DNA from: an uncultured Jeotgalicoccus sp.
Lineage (GTDB): Bacteria > Bacillota > Bacilli > Staphylococcales > Salinicoccaceae
Direction of reading: 5' to 3'
Length of the DNA: 19,143 bases
Assembly (NCBI GenBank): GCA_947631305.1
Contig: CANRKV010000012.1
Coordinates: 1 to 19,143 of the forward strand
Part shown: positions 6,928 to 13,248 of the stretch, piece by piece
How the letters are laid out: each line of letters starts with the position of its first letter
How positions within the stretch are numbered: the first letter of the stretch is position 1
Made by a program: the position numbers and the translations under genes
The notes under the pieces: generated by a model
What the model was told of the DNA's origin: nothing
Seen by the model: the letters and a program-made list of their open reading frames with translations, nothing else
Databases searched by the model: none

Positions 6928-8009
6928 GTTTCTCTCCCTTGAAGATACTTTTTATATTCATTCTTCATATCTTGATCAGAAAGATGAACATACGTATCAA
7001 GTGTTGTTTGTACATGGGCATGCCCTAATCTTTTTTGTACATATGCAGCATCCCATCCACTTCTAATAAGCTCTGTGGCATGCGTATGACGTAATATATG
7101 GGCAGTGAAAGTAATCCCTGTCCGTTTTCCTAGTCTTCTTATTAAGTCTAATACACTTTGATATTTTAGAGGGTGGCCAAAATAAGAATCTTTAAGATTA
7201 ATAAATATATAATCATGATCTAAATCTTCCCCATATTCATGTACTAAGTAATCGGTATATAATGCCATTAATTCCTTACTTACATCAATAGTTCTTTCTT
7301 TTTTAAGTTTAATATAAGCTCCATTTTCATTATGATCTCTTGGCCTGATGTTAATCTGGTTATCCCATGTTGAAATATCTTCAATACGAAGGGATAATGC
7401 TTCTCCTATCCGAAGTCCCCCTTCATACATAAGCATAATAAGTAACTTATCTCTTTTGGTATGACATGCCTCAATTATTGCTTTGACTTGTCCATGTTCT
7501 AATACTTGTACAAGTTTCTTTTTGACCCTAAGCTTTAAAATATTTTTTTTATAGGATCTACCTTTAGAAATATGGTGAAGAAACCCCTTAAAGTTTCTTC
7601 CTCTTGCTTCTTTAGACATATCTATAGCTTTAAAATTTTCTGTGCGATTTAAATACTCTAAGAAACTAGTTACAGCGTTAAGTATGGAATTAACTGATGT
7701 TTCCTCTCTTTTAGCCTTCTTTGGTTGTATATCTATTACCTTTAAATGCCCTGCTGGATTTCTTAACCATCCTACAAAGTTTGCTAAATCCTCAAATTGT
7801 AAATCTCCTAATTCGATTCTACTTTGGCTCATAAATTCATAAAACAGCTTGAGATGATAACAATATGTTTTAATGGTATTTGGAGCTTTGCCCGTATTAT
7901 CCAAGTACTTTATAAATCGCTTAACCGGTTCTATCACTTCAAATTCTTTATCTAGCAGTATGTATAACGGATATGATTTTTCCTCCACAATTACTTTCTG
8001 AACCTTCAT
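6924..8009 (-). CDS. tnpA: Tn554-family tyrosine recombinase TnpA
   Basis: A 361-residue integrase-like recombinase, the first gene of the operon and the same length as Tn554 TnpA. An N-terminal SAM-like core-binding domain spans about residues 30-125. The catalytic residues are Arg200 (GGLRIGEALSLR), His304-x-x-Arg307 (HILRHTHA), His330 (RLGHAHVQTT) and Tyr340 (DTYVH). It is required with TnpB for insertion into radC. AAAGGTGGTGG precedes the ATG at a good distance. Upstream, near the left end of the element, a terminator-like hairpin (8090-8129) should block transcription entering from radC, so tnpA probably uses its own promoter in 8010-8089, where I could not pick one with confidence. Confidence 0.95.
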   Translation of the reverse strand: MKVQKVIVEEKSYPLYILLDKEFEVIEPVKRFIKYLDNTGKAPNTIKTYCYHLKLFYEFMSQSRIELGDLQFEDLANFVGWLRNPAGHLKVIDIQPKKAKREETSVNSILNAVTSFLEYLNRTENFKAIDMSKEARGRNFKGFLHHISKGRSYKKNILKLRVKKKLVQVLEHGQVKAIIEACHTKRDKLLIMLMYEGGLRIGEALSLRIEDISTWDNQINIRPRDHNENGAYIKLKKERTIDVSKELMALYTDYLVHEYGEDLDHDYIFINLKDSYFGHPLKYQSVLDLIRRLGKRTGITFTAHILRHTHATELIRSGWDAAYVQKRLGHAHVQTTLDTYVHLSDQDMKNEYKKYLQGRET

Positions 8010-8082
8010 CTTTCCACCACCTTTAAATACTTTAACTACTATTAATAATACCCTTATATATTTAATAGTTAAAGCACTGTAA

Positions 8083-8129
8083 TTAAAAAATCCTAAACTT
8101 CGAGTACTTAGAGTACTCTAGTTTAGGAT
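8083..8129 (-). terminator. Terminator-like hairpin at the transposon left end
   Basis: Outer arms of ten bases (8090-8099 with 8120-8129) and inner arms of six (GAGTAC at 8102-8107 with GTACTC at 8113-8118) form a long stem with a small bulge. In the minus direction it is followed by TTTTTTAA. It sits between the interrupted radC and tnpA, directly inside the left end. It could stop host transcription, or be a recombinase-binding structure. Confidence 0.65.
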
Positions 8130-8692
8130 ACTATGTTTAACGGATCACCACTCGGATGATTATGGACACAGACAAAAGCGGCGGCACTGCGTTTAACGGC
8201 TTCCCTGAAGATTTCTCTTGGATGGACAATACTGGTATTAAGAGAACCAATGAACAATGTTTTCTCCTCTATCACCATATTTTTCGTCGTTAAATACAAC
8301 ACGATAAAATGCTCCTGATTATAATATCTGACTTTCTCCATTAATATATCCGTCACGTCTTTTGGTGAGCGAATGTATTTATCCTCTTCTCTTGAATGCG
8401 TATGCATCCTGACAGCAAGTTCTATAAACGCGAGTATCGTAATAGCCTTCGCCTTGCCAATACCATTAATTGCAGTCAGTTCTTCATAAGTCACATCACG
8501 CAGTTCTCTTATGGACTGTAAATCTCTTAAGATTTTACTCGCCAGACTGATGCTTGATTCATTACGGTTACCTGTATTGATTAATATGGCCAGCAGTTCC
8601 TGATTCGTTAATTTATCCGGTCCGTAATTCATTAACCGTTCCCGGGGTTTATCGGAATCATGCATTTCTCTTATAAGCAGTTCACCAGTCAT
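8123..8692 (-). pseudogene. radC: radC 5' fragment, truncated by the transposon
   Basis: The first 184 codons of RadC (8141-8692) are intact. They include the N-terminal helix-hairpin-helix region (TAINGIGKAKAITILA near 68-83) and the JPN/MPN domain up to HNHPSGDP at 177-184. The frame then runs into the transposon for five foreign codons, LNIVS, and a stop at 8123. The JAMM motif HxH-x7-SxxD is split: His177 and His179 are here, and the Ser and Asp are on the fragment at 1361-1501. RadC is therefore non-functional even if the truncated protein is made. The ATG overlaps the comC stop by one base (TAATG), and GGAGGG in the end of comC is the ribosome binding site, so the pair is coupled. Confidence 0.95.
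8141..8146. repeat. Transposon core hexamer, left boundary (att)
   Basis: The second copy of CGGATC. Removing 1502-8146 or 1496-8140 restores an open radC with one copy of Asp-Pro, which supports these as the crossover points. Confidence 0.85.
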
Positions 8693-9405
8693 TAAAACCC
8701 TCCATAGTAAATATCGATAAAATCAGAGTACAGATAAAATGTCGTTATTAAACTTGCAGCGATAAATGGTACTAATGGAACTTTCGTAATGCGAGAAGTT
8801 TGGAACAGATCTAAAACTATGACAGCAATGCCGCCGATAATATAAGTAAATAGAAATGTGAAAATGAAAAAATCAAATGGTGTAATCATGGTTAAAACTG
8901 AAAAAAGCTGTATATCTCCGTAACCGATTTTATCTTTGAAAAGCATATAGAATATATGGAGAACAACGACTGTCAGGAAATCAAGACGGATATCCATATA
9001 CTCTAGACCGGTTAAATATAAACCGCAGACGAAAAGTAAGATCAGCATATGTGTCGGGATCAGCAGCGTTTCAAAATCGTAAATGGATAATGGAATGAGT
9101 ATACTGACGAGCAAATAATACAGAAGCATATTGTCGTAACCGAGGGGAACGATAAGCGGCAGAACAAACAGCAGAATCGTCACTACTTCAACAATTAAAT
9201 AATTGATTGAAATGGACGTGCGGCAATGGCTGCAGCGTCCGTGATTTTTTAAATAGCTGATCACTGGAATTAAGTCTGTGACTTTTAAATTTTTTGAACA
9301 CGAATCACAACGGCTTCTTCTCGTTAAAAAGGAAATACTGTCTGTCTGAGTCAACGCGTAAAGGAATGATGCAAGCAGTCCGCCCATTACTATGATAAGA
9401 GACAT
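8692..9405 (-). CDS. comC: Type IV prepilin-like leader peptidase ComC
   Basis: A 237-residue A24-family membrane aspartic peptidase that processes competence pseudopilins (ComG proteins) for DNA uptake. Two CxxC pairs (Cys33/36 and Cys58/61) form the zinc-like cytoplasmic loop of the N-terminal domain. Catalytic Asp110 is in IYDFETLLIP and Asp164 in the GYGD signature. About seven or eight membrane segments are visible. The frame could open 21 codons earlier, but the ATG at 9405 has AGCTGGAGG six to seven bases upstream and the protein then begins normally with MSLIIVMGGLLASF. It overlaps radC by one base and is the first gene of the operon, behind a good promoter. Confidence 0.93.
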   Translation of the reverse strand: MSLIIVMGGLLASFLYALTQTDSISFLTRRSRCDSCSKNLKVTDLIPVISYLKNHGRCSHCRTSISINYLIVEVVTILLFVLPLIVPLGYDNMLLYYLLVSILIPLSIYDFETLLIPTHMLILLFVCGLYLTGLEYMDIRLDFLTVVVLHIFYMLFKDKIGYGDIQLFSVLTMITPFDFFIFTFLFTYIIGGIAVIVLDLFQTSRITKVPLVPFIAASLITTFYLYSDFIDIYYGGF

Positions 9406-9419
9406 ATTTAACCTCCAGC

Positions 9420-9461
9420 TTGTGATAATCACAATATAAGCTGTTGATAAATTGTTGTAAA
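9420..9461 (-). promoter_or_regulatory. comC promoter with a palindromic operator
   Basis: On the minus strand TTTACA (-35, 9456-9461) and TATATT (-10, 9433-9438) are 17 bases apart. A perfect palindrome with seven-base arms around one base (9420-9434, TTGTGAT then ATCACAA) overlaps the -10 edge and start site. The regulator is unknown. It resembles TTGTGA-type sites of redox or nutrient regulators, but the spacing does not match the Rex or CRP consensus. Confidence 0.7.
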
Positions 9462-9609
9462 ATCGCATAAATTTAAAATTTGTATGTAAATTCGCTCAAT
9501 TTTAGAAAGATTGATTTGAAAATAGTACATTAGTGGAAAATTGTATATCAGAAGTGGAGATTTCGTAGAATCTTGGATTATTTAAAGATTATTAAGAACT
9601 GCAATATCG

Positions 9610-9670
9610 TGCTACGATAAATTCAAGTCACCTGGTTTACTTCACTGCCTGTAGCATTGAAGGAGGTGAC
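9610..9670 (+). promoter_or_regulatory. Toxin promoter and structured 5' leader
   Basis: An extended -10 (TGCTACGAT, 9610-9618) with only a weak -35 would start the RNA near 9625. The predicted first bases, AAGTCACCT (9625-9633), are complementary to the toxin Shine-Dalgarno region AGGTGAC (9664-9670) over seven bases. A hairpin hiding the ribosome binding site is the usual control in Fst-type toxin RNAs. From 9469 to 9609 I see no gene. Confidence 0.5.
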
Positions 9671-9697
9671 AACATGATGGGTGAAATTTTTGAACTT
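9671..9697 (+). repeat. Direct repeat copy A over the toxin start
   Basis: It shares the blocks AACATGAT, GTGAA and TTTTTGAA, in order, with copy B at 9839-9866, with small gaps between blocks. Copy A covers the toxin start codons. Because copy B lies in the 5' end of the antisense RNA, the two RNAs are complementary here although they are transcribed from different places. Confidence 0.8.
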
Positions 9698-9772
9698 CTG
9701 ATAGCACCAATAATTGCCGGTGTTATTATATCCTTATTTAATCATTGGCATAATAATAAGGATGAAGAATAA
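9674..9772 (+). CDS. Fst/PepA1-like type I toxin peptide (32 aa)
   Basis: A short ORF behind a very strong ribosome binding site (GAAGGAGGTGA at 9659-9669). The peptide starts MMGEIFELL and has one hydrophobic helix, IAPIIAGVIISLF at residues 10-22. It then has His-Trp-His and a polar, charged tail ending KDEE. This is the layout of the Fst/Ldr family: a short N-terminus, a 'LxxIAPIIxGxxxxLF' helix with a conserved Pro, then HW and a charged tail. Fst peptides insert in the membrane from inside and are kept silent by an antisense RNA. The neighbouring convergent RNA with repeats of the toxin start makes the assignment strong. Toxicity itself is inferred. Confidence 0.83.
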   Translation: MMGEIFELLIAPIIAGVIISLFNHWHNNKDEE

Positions 9773-9787
9773 CTAGGTGACTTTGCC

Positions 9788-9837
9788 AACACCAAAAAAT
9801 CCCGTAATCTATGGCATTAGATTACGGGATCGGTGTT
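9788..9837. terminator. Shared terminator of toxin mRNA and antisense RNA
   Basis: A perfect 13-base stem (9799-9811 with 9818-9830, loop TGGCAT) is extended by an outer AACACC/GGTGTT pairing (9788-9793 with 9832-9837). Six T follow in the minus direction, so it ends the antisense RNA efficiently. In the plus direction only TTT follows the outer stem, so toxin RNA termination is less certain. A shared bidirectional terminator is typical of par/Fst loci. Confidence 0.8.
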
Positions 9838-9862
9838 TAACATGATCAGTGAATTTTTGAAT
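9794..9862 (-). ncRNA. Antisense RNA antitoxin (RNAII-like) for the Fst-type toxin
   Basis: A minus-strand promoter of high quality (TTTACA at 9892-9897, 17-base spacer, TATAAT at 9869-9874, preceded by TG) should start an RNA near 9862. It ends at a 13-base perfect stem followed by six T. The predicted RNA is about 69 bases, close to known RNAII. Its 5' part covers a direct repeat of the toxin start region, so it is complementary to the toxin mRNA there. Its 3' part overlaps the toxin transcript's terminator. No protein is encoded. Confidence 0.78.
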
Positions 9863-9866
9863 ACTT
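9839..9866 (+). repeat. Direct repeat copy B in the antisense RNA 5' end
   Basis: The partner of copy A at 9671-9697. It also contains an ATG followed by GTGAA and TTTTTGAA, but no open frame or ribosome binding site, so it is not a second toxin gene. Confidence 0.8.
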
Positions 9867-9891
9867 AAATTATATCATCTTTTTCGTATTT

Positions 9892-9897
9892 TGTAAA
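9892..9897 (-). promoter_or_regulatory. -35 element of the antisense RNA promoter
   Basis: TTTACA on the minus strand, 17 bases from the perfect TATAAT at 9869-9874, with an extended-10 TG (GATGATATAAT). This is the closest to a consensus vegetative promoter in the region and has no gene directly behind it. Confidence 0.8.
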
Positions 9898-9914
9898 ATT
9901 ACAAGTTGATGAGT

Positions 9915-11096
9915 TTACTCATAAATACCTTCAGGCACTGTAATTCCACTCTCATCATATTCACCGTAGTCTTCAAGATTTGATGACACCTCAATATGAA
10001 GTCTTTCACCTTCAACAACACCAGGGGCGGTTGATACATACCCCACCTGAGACAGTTCATTCGTTTCTTTATCGACTACACCTACCACACCATTTTGCTG
10101 CTGTTCCAGATCAGCATTTGTAAATTCGACACTGAATAATGTGCCGAACGTATCATGTAATACATCTTCTGAACCGATGTTATGGAGGTAATAATTTTCA
10201 TCATCTTCTGACACATTCATAACGTCAGCACTTTCAACGAATGCATCGTACAAGTTTGAATATGAACCATAATAGATTTCCTCTGGATCAGCCTGTCCTG
10301 TATAGTCATTCCACATACTGTTTTCATAGACAAATAGTGAATCGGTATTCGCATAAGCGTATGGGACAACCGCACTTTGGGCGGGATCAAACATTCCGGA
10401 GAATACTTCAAACGCATCGCCTTCATCAATTTCAGCAGTCAGTCCGGCCATATCACTGTCTGCCGGTTCTTCAGATTCACCTGTGAATACGTGAATGACC
10501 ATAAAAGTTTCCGCGTAATAAGTTGATACATCCTCTTTTGGCATTAATACTTCCTCAAGAGATGCATCTGATTCTTCAGCATTACTCAACTGTTCTCCAA
10601 GTCCTGAGTTCATCTCGAACATTGAAGTCATTTCACTACCGTCAAGACCTGTCAACGGTTCTTCAGTTACATCAAAGTTAATATCTCTTGATTCTGATTC
10701 AGTGCTGTCAGCGGAAGCAGAATCAGTTATCGAAGATGAACTGTCTGATGAATCATCTTCTTCTGTTCCGTCCTCAGACTCTGATTCTTCCGTTTCAGTC
10801 TCCGCTTCATCATCTCTGTCTGAATCCTCTGAACCTCTGTCTTCTCCTGTAGTATCTTCAGTTTCCTCAGTTGACTCTTCATCCGATGTATCACTTTCAC
10901 TGTCTGTACCTTCTGTATCAGTTTCCGCTTCTTCATCAGAGCCTGTACCTTCTTTGTCCTCTACAGAAGCATCTGAACCGTCGTCTTCTGTTTCTTCTAC
11001 TTCTTCTGTGTTATCATCCGCTGGTTCCTCTGTGTTATTGGATCCGCATCCTGCCAGAAATAAGAAACTTGCAAATAACAGCAATAGATATCTGAT
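9915..11096 (-). CDS. Acidic Ser/Asp/Glu-rich lipoprotein
   Basis: A secreted lipoprotein with lipobox LAGC, then about 120 residues of Glu, Asp, Ser and Thr with almost no hydrophobic residues, then a folded C-terminal domain of about 240 residues. The C-terminal domain ends with a VDKETNEL segment and VSSNLEDYGEYDESGITVPEG. This recalls LolA/LprG-like lipoproteins (DUF6612 type), but I am not sure. Start: the frame is open from a GTG at 11147, but a TATAAT (11133-11138) lies downstream of that GTG. The only Shine-Dalgarno, AAGGAG (11106-11111), sits nine bases before an ATC codon (11094-11096). Starting there gives a short signal peptide, RYLLLLFASFLFLAGC. The acidic linker probably spans the cell wall. 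It is transcribed alone, and its end faces the antisense RNA promoter. Confidence 0.75.
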   Translation of the reverse strand: MRYLLLLFASFLFLAGCGSNNTEEPADDNTEEVEETEDDGSDASVEDKEGTGSDEEAETDTEGTDSESDTSDEESTEETEDTTGEDRGSEDSDRDDEAETETEESESEDGTEEDDSSDSSSSITDSASADSTESESRDINFDVTEEPLTGLDGSEMTSMFEMNSGLGEQLSNAEESDASLEEVLMPKEDVSTYYAETFMVIHVFTGESEEPADSDMAGLTAEIDEGDAFEVFSGMFDPAQSAVVPYAYANTDSLFVYENSMWNDYTGQADPEEIYYGSYSNLYDAFVESADVMNVSEDDENYYLHNIGSEDVLHDTFGTLFSVEFTNADLEQQQNGVVGVVDKETNELSQVGYVSTAPGVVEGERLHIEVSSNLEDYGEYDESGITVPEGIYE

Positions 11097-11238
11097 AAAT
11101 ATCCTCTCCTTAGAATTAGTAAAATAACTCTTATTATATAATTTCACTTTCCCTAAAATTTTCTCATATAAACGAAAATGTACATATTTCTGTCACAAAA
11201 GACCTTTTAAATATATATTTCAGAATATATTAAATTAT

Positions 11239-11267
11239 TTGTCAGTTCATTTTAACAATGCTAGAAT
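11239..11267 (+). promoter_or_regulatory. Promoter of the M20 amidohydrolase operon
   Basis: TTGTCA (11239-11244) and TAGAAT (11262-11267) are 17 bases apart, with a TG before the -10 (TGCTAGAAT). The start near 11274 lies downstream of the ATG at 11258, which rules out that ATG and supports the TTG start. Confidence 0.75.
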
Positions 11268-11296
11268 TAGTCCATATATATAAAGGGGGATTTAAA

Positions 11297-12487
11297 TTGA
11301 GTTTAAAAGAAAAGCTTTTTAGTAAACTGGAATCAAAAGAACAGCAGATGATTGAGACAAGGAGGCATTTACACGCCAATCCGGAACTTTCATTTAAAGA
11401 GGAAAACACAGCGAAGTTTATCGAAGACTTTTATCAGGATAAGGATGTTAAAGTCACGGCAAATGTTGGAAACGGTTTCGGGATTATCGTTGAGATAAAA
11501 GGCAATGCTCCCGGGAAGACAATCGGTCTCCGTGCAGACTTTGATGCACTGCCTATTCAGGAGGAAGCCGACGTGCCTTTCAAATCTAAAAATGACGGTG
11601 TCATGCATGCCTGCGGACACGATGTACATACCGCTTACCTGCTCCACTTGGGTGAAGCACTGATTGAACTGAAAGATGACTGGAACGGCACAATCAAACT
11701 TATCCATCAGCATGCTGAAGAAGTACCGCCGGGCGGTGCGAAGAGTATTGTTGAGTCAGGAATACTGGATGACCTCGATGAAGTTTACGGTATTCATATT
11801 TTCCCTATGCTCGATGTTGGCGAAGTTGGTTTAATATCCGGAAATTCAATGGCCGGCCGCTCAAACTTTGATTTAACTATACAAGGATCAGGCGGACATG
11901 GTGCAATGCCTCATACGACACACGATGCACTTGTTGCCGGTGCGTATTTTGTAGCGGAAGCACAGACAATCGTGTCGCGCCGTATGGATCCGATGGATTC
12001 AGTTGTTGTTTCTGTCACTGCGTTTGATGCACCGGGCGGCTACAATGTTATACAGGATAAAGTGACATTACGCGGGACAGTTCGTTATCTGGACGAAAAC
12101 AACAAAGTACCTGCTCATGAAGCAATGAAGAAAATTGCTAAAGGTATTGAAAGCTCATTCGATGTTGAATGTAATCTGGACTATGTTTACGACTATCCGG
12201 TTGCATACAACCACCCGCAGGAAACTCAGTATGTGGAAGATATTCTAGAAAAAAGTGTCGGTACATATATTACTGAAATTGCTCATCCTAAACCTTCAAG
12301 CGGATCTGAGGACTTTGCATACTATACACAAAAAATACCTGGAACATTCATACACGTTGGTTCGAAACCTGAAGGTGTAGAAAATCCATATCCAAACCAT
12401 CATCCTAAGTTTGAAGTTCATGAAGATTCTCTTCTGATCAGCGCTAAAACTTTAGGTGACGTTGTTCTCGGACGGCTTGAAAATTAA
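11297..12487 (+). CDS. M20-family amidohydrolase (N-acyl amino acid / peptide hydrolase)
   Basis: A 396-residue cytoplasmic metallohydrolase of the hippurate / IAA-amino-acid / N-acetyldiaminopimelate deacetylase group. Likely metal ligands are Cys106 and His108 in HACGHDVHT, Glu141-Glu142 in HQHAEEVPPGG, His167 in GIHIFP, and a C-terminal His in NHHPKFEV. The dimerisation domain begins near GSGGHGAMPH. The protein has the usual family length. It starts with TTG at 11297, behind AAAGGGGGA; the earlier ATG lies within the promoter. It is the first gene of an operon with two membrane proteins (gaps of 41 and 15 bases), suggesting that the imported compound is an amide or small peptide hydrolysed inside. 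The exact substrate cannot be told from sequence. Confidence 0.9.
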   Translation: MSLKEKLFSKLESKEQQMIETRRHLHANPELSFKEENTAKFIEDFYQDKDVKVTANVGNGFGIIVEIKGNAPGKTIGLRADFDALPIQEEADVPFKSKNDGVMHACGHDVHTAYLLHLGEALIELKDDWNGTIKLIHQHAEEVPPGGAKSIVESGILDDLDEVYGIHIFPMLDVGEVGLISGNSMAGRSNFDLTIQGSGGHGAMPHTTHDALVAGAYFVAEAQTIVSRRMDPMDSVVVSVTAFDAPGGYNVIQDKVTLRGTVRYLDENNKVPAHEAMKKIAKGIESSFDVECNLDYVYDYPVAYNHPQETQYVEDILEKSVGTYITEIAHPKPSSGSEDFAYYTQKIPGTFIHVGSKPEGVENPYPNHHPKFEVHEDSLLISAKTLGDVVLGRLEN

Positions 12488-12528
12488 TGTAATTTAAAAT
12501 TAAAGATATAAACAAAGGGGTTTATTAC

Positions 12529-13233
12529 ATGACAGGAATGGAGTTTGCCAACTCGCCTATCGTCTGGATTTTTGCGTCCGCGATATTGGTGCTGGTTATT
12601 TTTCAGGCATTTAAATTTTTATCATTATCAAAAAAAGCAGCAAGAGATGTAGGTATAAGTGAGACGAACATTAAACGTGCGATTAAAACAGGCAGTATTA
12701 CTGCGATCGGACCGTCCATTGGAATTATCATTGTGGCGGTATCGCTGATTTCATTAATCGGTAACCCGCTCACTATGATGAGAATTGGGGTAATCGGTTC
12801 TGCACCGATTGAAAGTATGGGTGCACAGCTGTCGGCACAATCAGCAGGGGCCACTTTAGCAGGAGAAGGTTTTACTCCTGAAATATTTAACCTTGTTGTC
12901 TGGACATTATGTATCGGCGGTGCCGGCTGGATGATCTTCACATTCTTTGCAACGCCGTATTTAAGTAAAATCCAAACTAAACTAACAGCAAGACCAAAAG
13001 GTGAATTCTTAATGGGGATTGTTGCAAGCGGTGCAATGATTGCGGTATTCGGTTCATTAACCGGTGCTGAAATGATAAAAGGCGCACCTTATCTTTTCAC
13101 GGCAATTGTGGCGGTAATTTCGTCACTGACATTTAATTATATAGCAAATAAAAAAGGAATTAACTGGCTGAAAGAATGGTCATTGGGTTTTTCTATACTG
13201 ATCAGCTTATTCGCAGTTTATTTCTTTATATAA
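12529..13233 (+). CDS. DUF5058-type membrane protein (putative transporter subunit)
   Basis: A 234-residue integral membrane protein with about six hydrophobic segments and almost no soluble part. It resembles the DUF5058 family, which has no established function. A glycine- and serine-rich central region (GPSIGIIIVAVSLISLIGNP and the following 30 residues) looks like a substrate path or re-entrant segment, by analogy with secondary transporters. AAAGGGG precedes the ATG. It lies between the amidohydrolase and a second membrane protein; the three-gene set suggests the two proteins form one importer whose cargo is hydrolysed by the first gene. Transport is an inference. Confidence 0.7.
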   Translation: MTGMEFANSPIVWIFASAILVLVIFQAFKFLSLSKKAARDVGISETNIKRAIKTGSITAIGPSIGIIIVAVSLISLIGNPLTMMRIGVIGSAPIESMGAQLSAQSAGATLAGEGFTPEIFNLVVWTLCIGGAGWMIFTFFATPYLSKIQTKLTARPKGEFLMGIVASGAMIAVFGSLTGAEMIKGAPYLFTAIVAVISSLTFNYIANKKGINWLKEWSLGFSILISLFAVYFFI

Positions 13234-13248
13234 AACGGAGGGGTTTTT

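Larger units (their letters stand above)
1502..8146 (-). mobile_element. Tn558: Tn554-family transposon, Tn558 type, inserted in radC
   Basis: An element of about 6.6 kb sits between two halves of radC. It carries the three Tn554-type transposition genes tnpA, tnpB and tnpC in one overlapping operon, then orf138 and fexA in the opposite direction. This gene set and its sizes (475-residue exporter, 138-residue ORF) match Tn558, first described in Staphylococcus. There are no terminal inverted repeats and no ordinary target duplication, as is usual for Tn554-like elements that move with tyrosine recombinases. The hexamer CGGATC (plus strand) occurs at both boundaries, and one copy is counted here. 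radC is the known preferred target of this family. The match to Tn558 is from memory of its organisation, not an alignment. Confidence 0.93.

Noticed and set aside
10702..11127. Long plus-strand Ser-rich ORF opposite the lipoprotein
   Set aside because: It is the mirror of the acidic Ser/Asp/Glu repeat region, has no ribosome binding site, and the minus-strand frame has a lipobox and folded domain.
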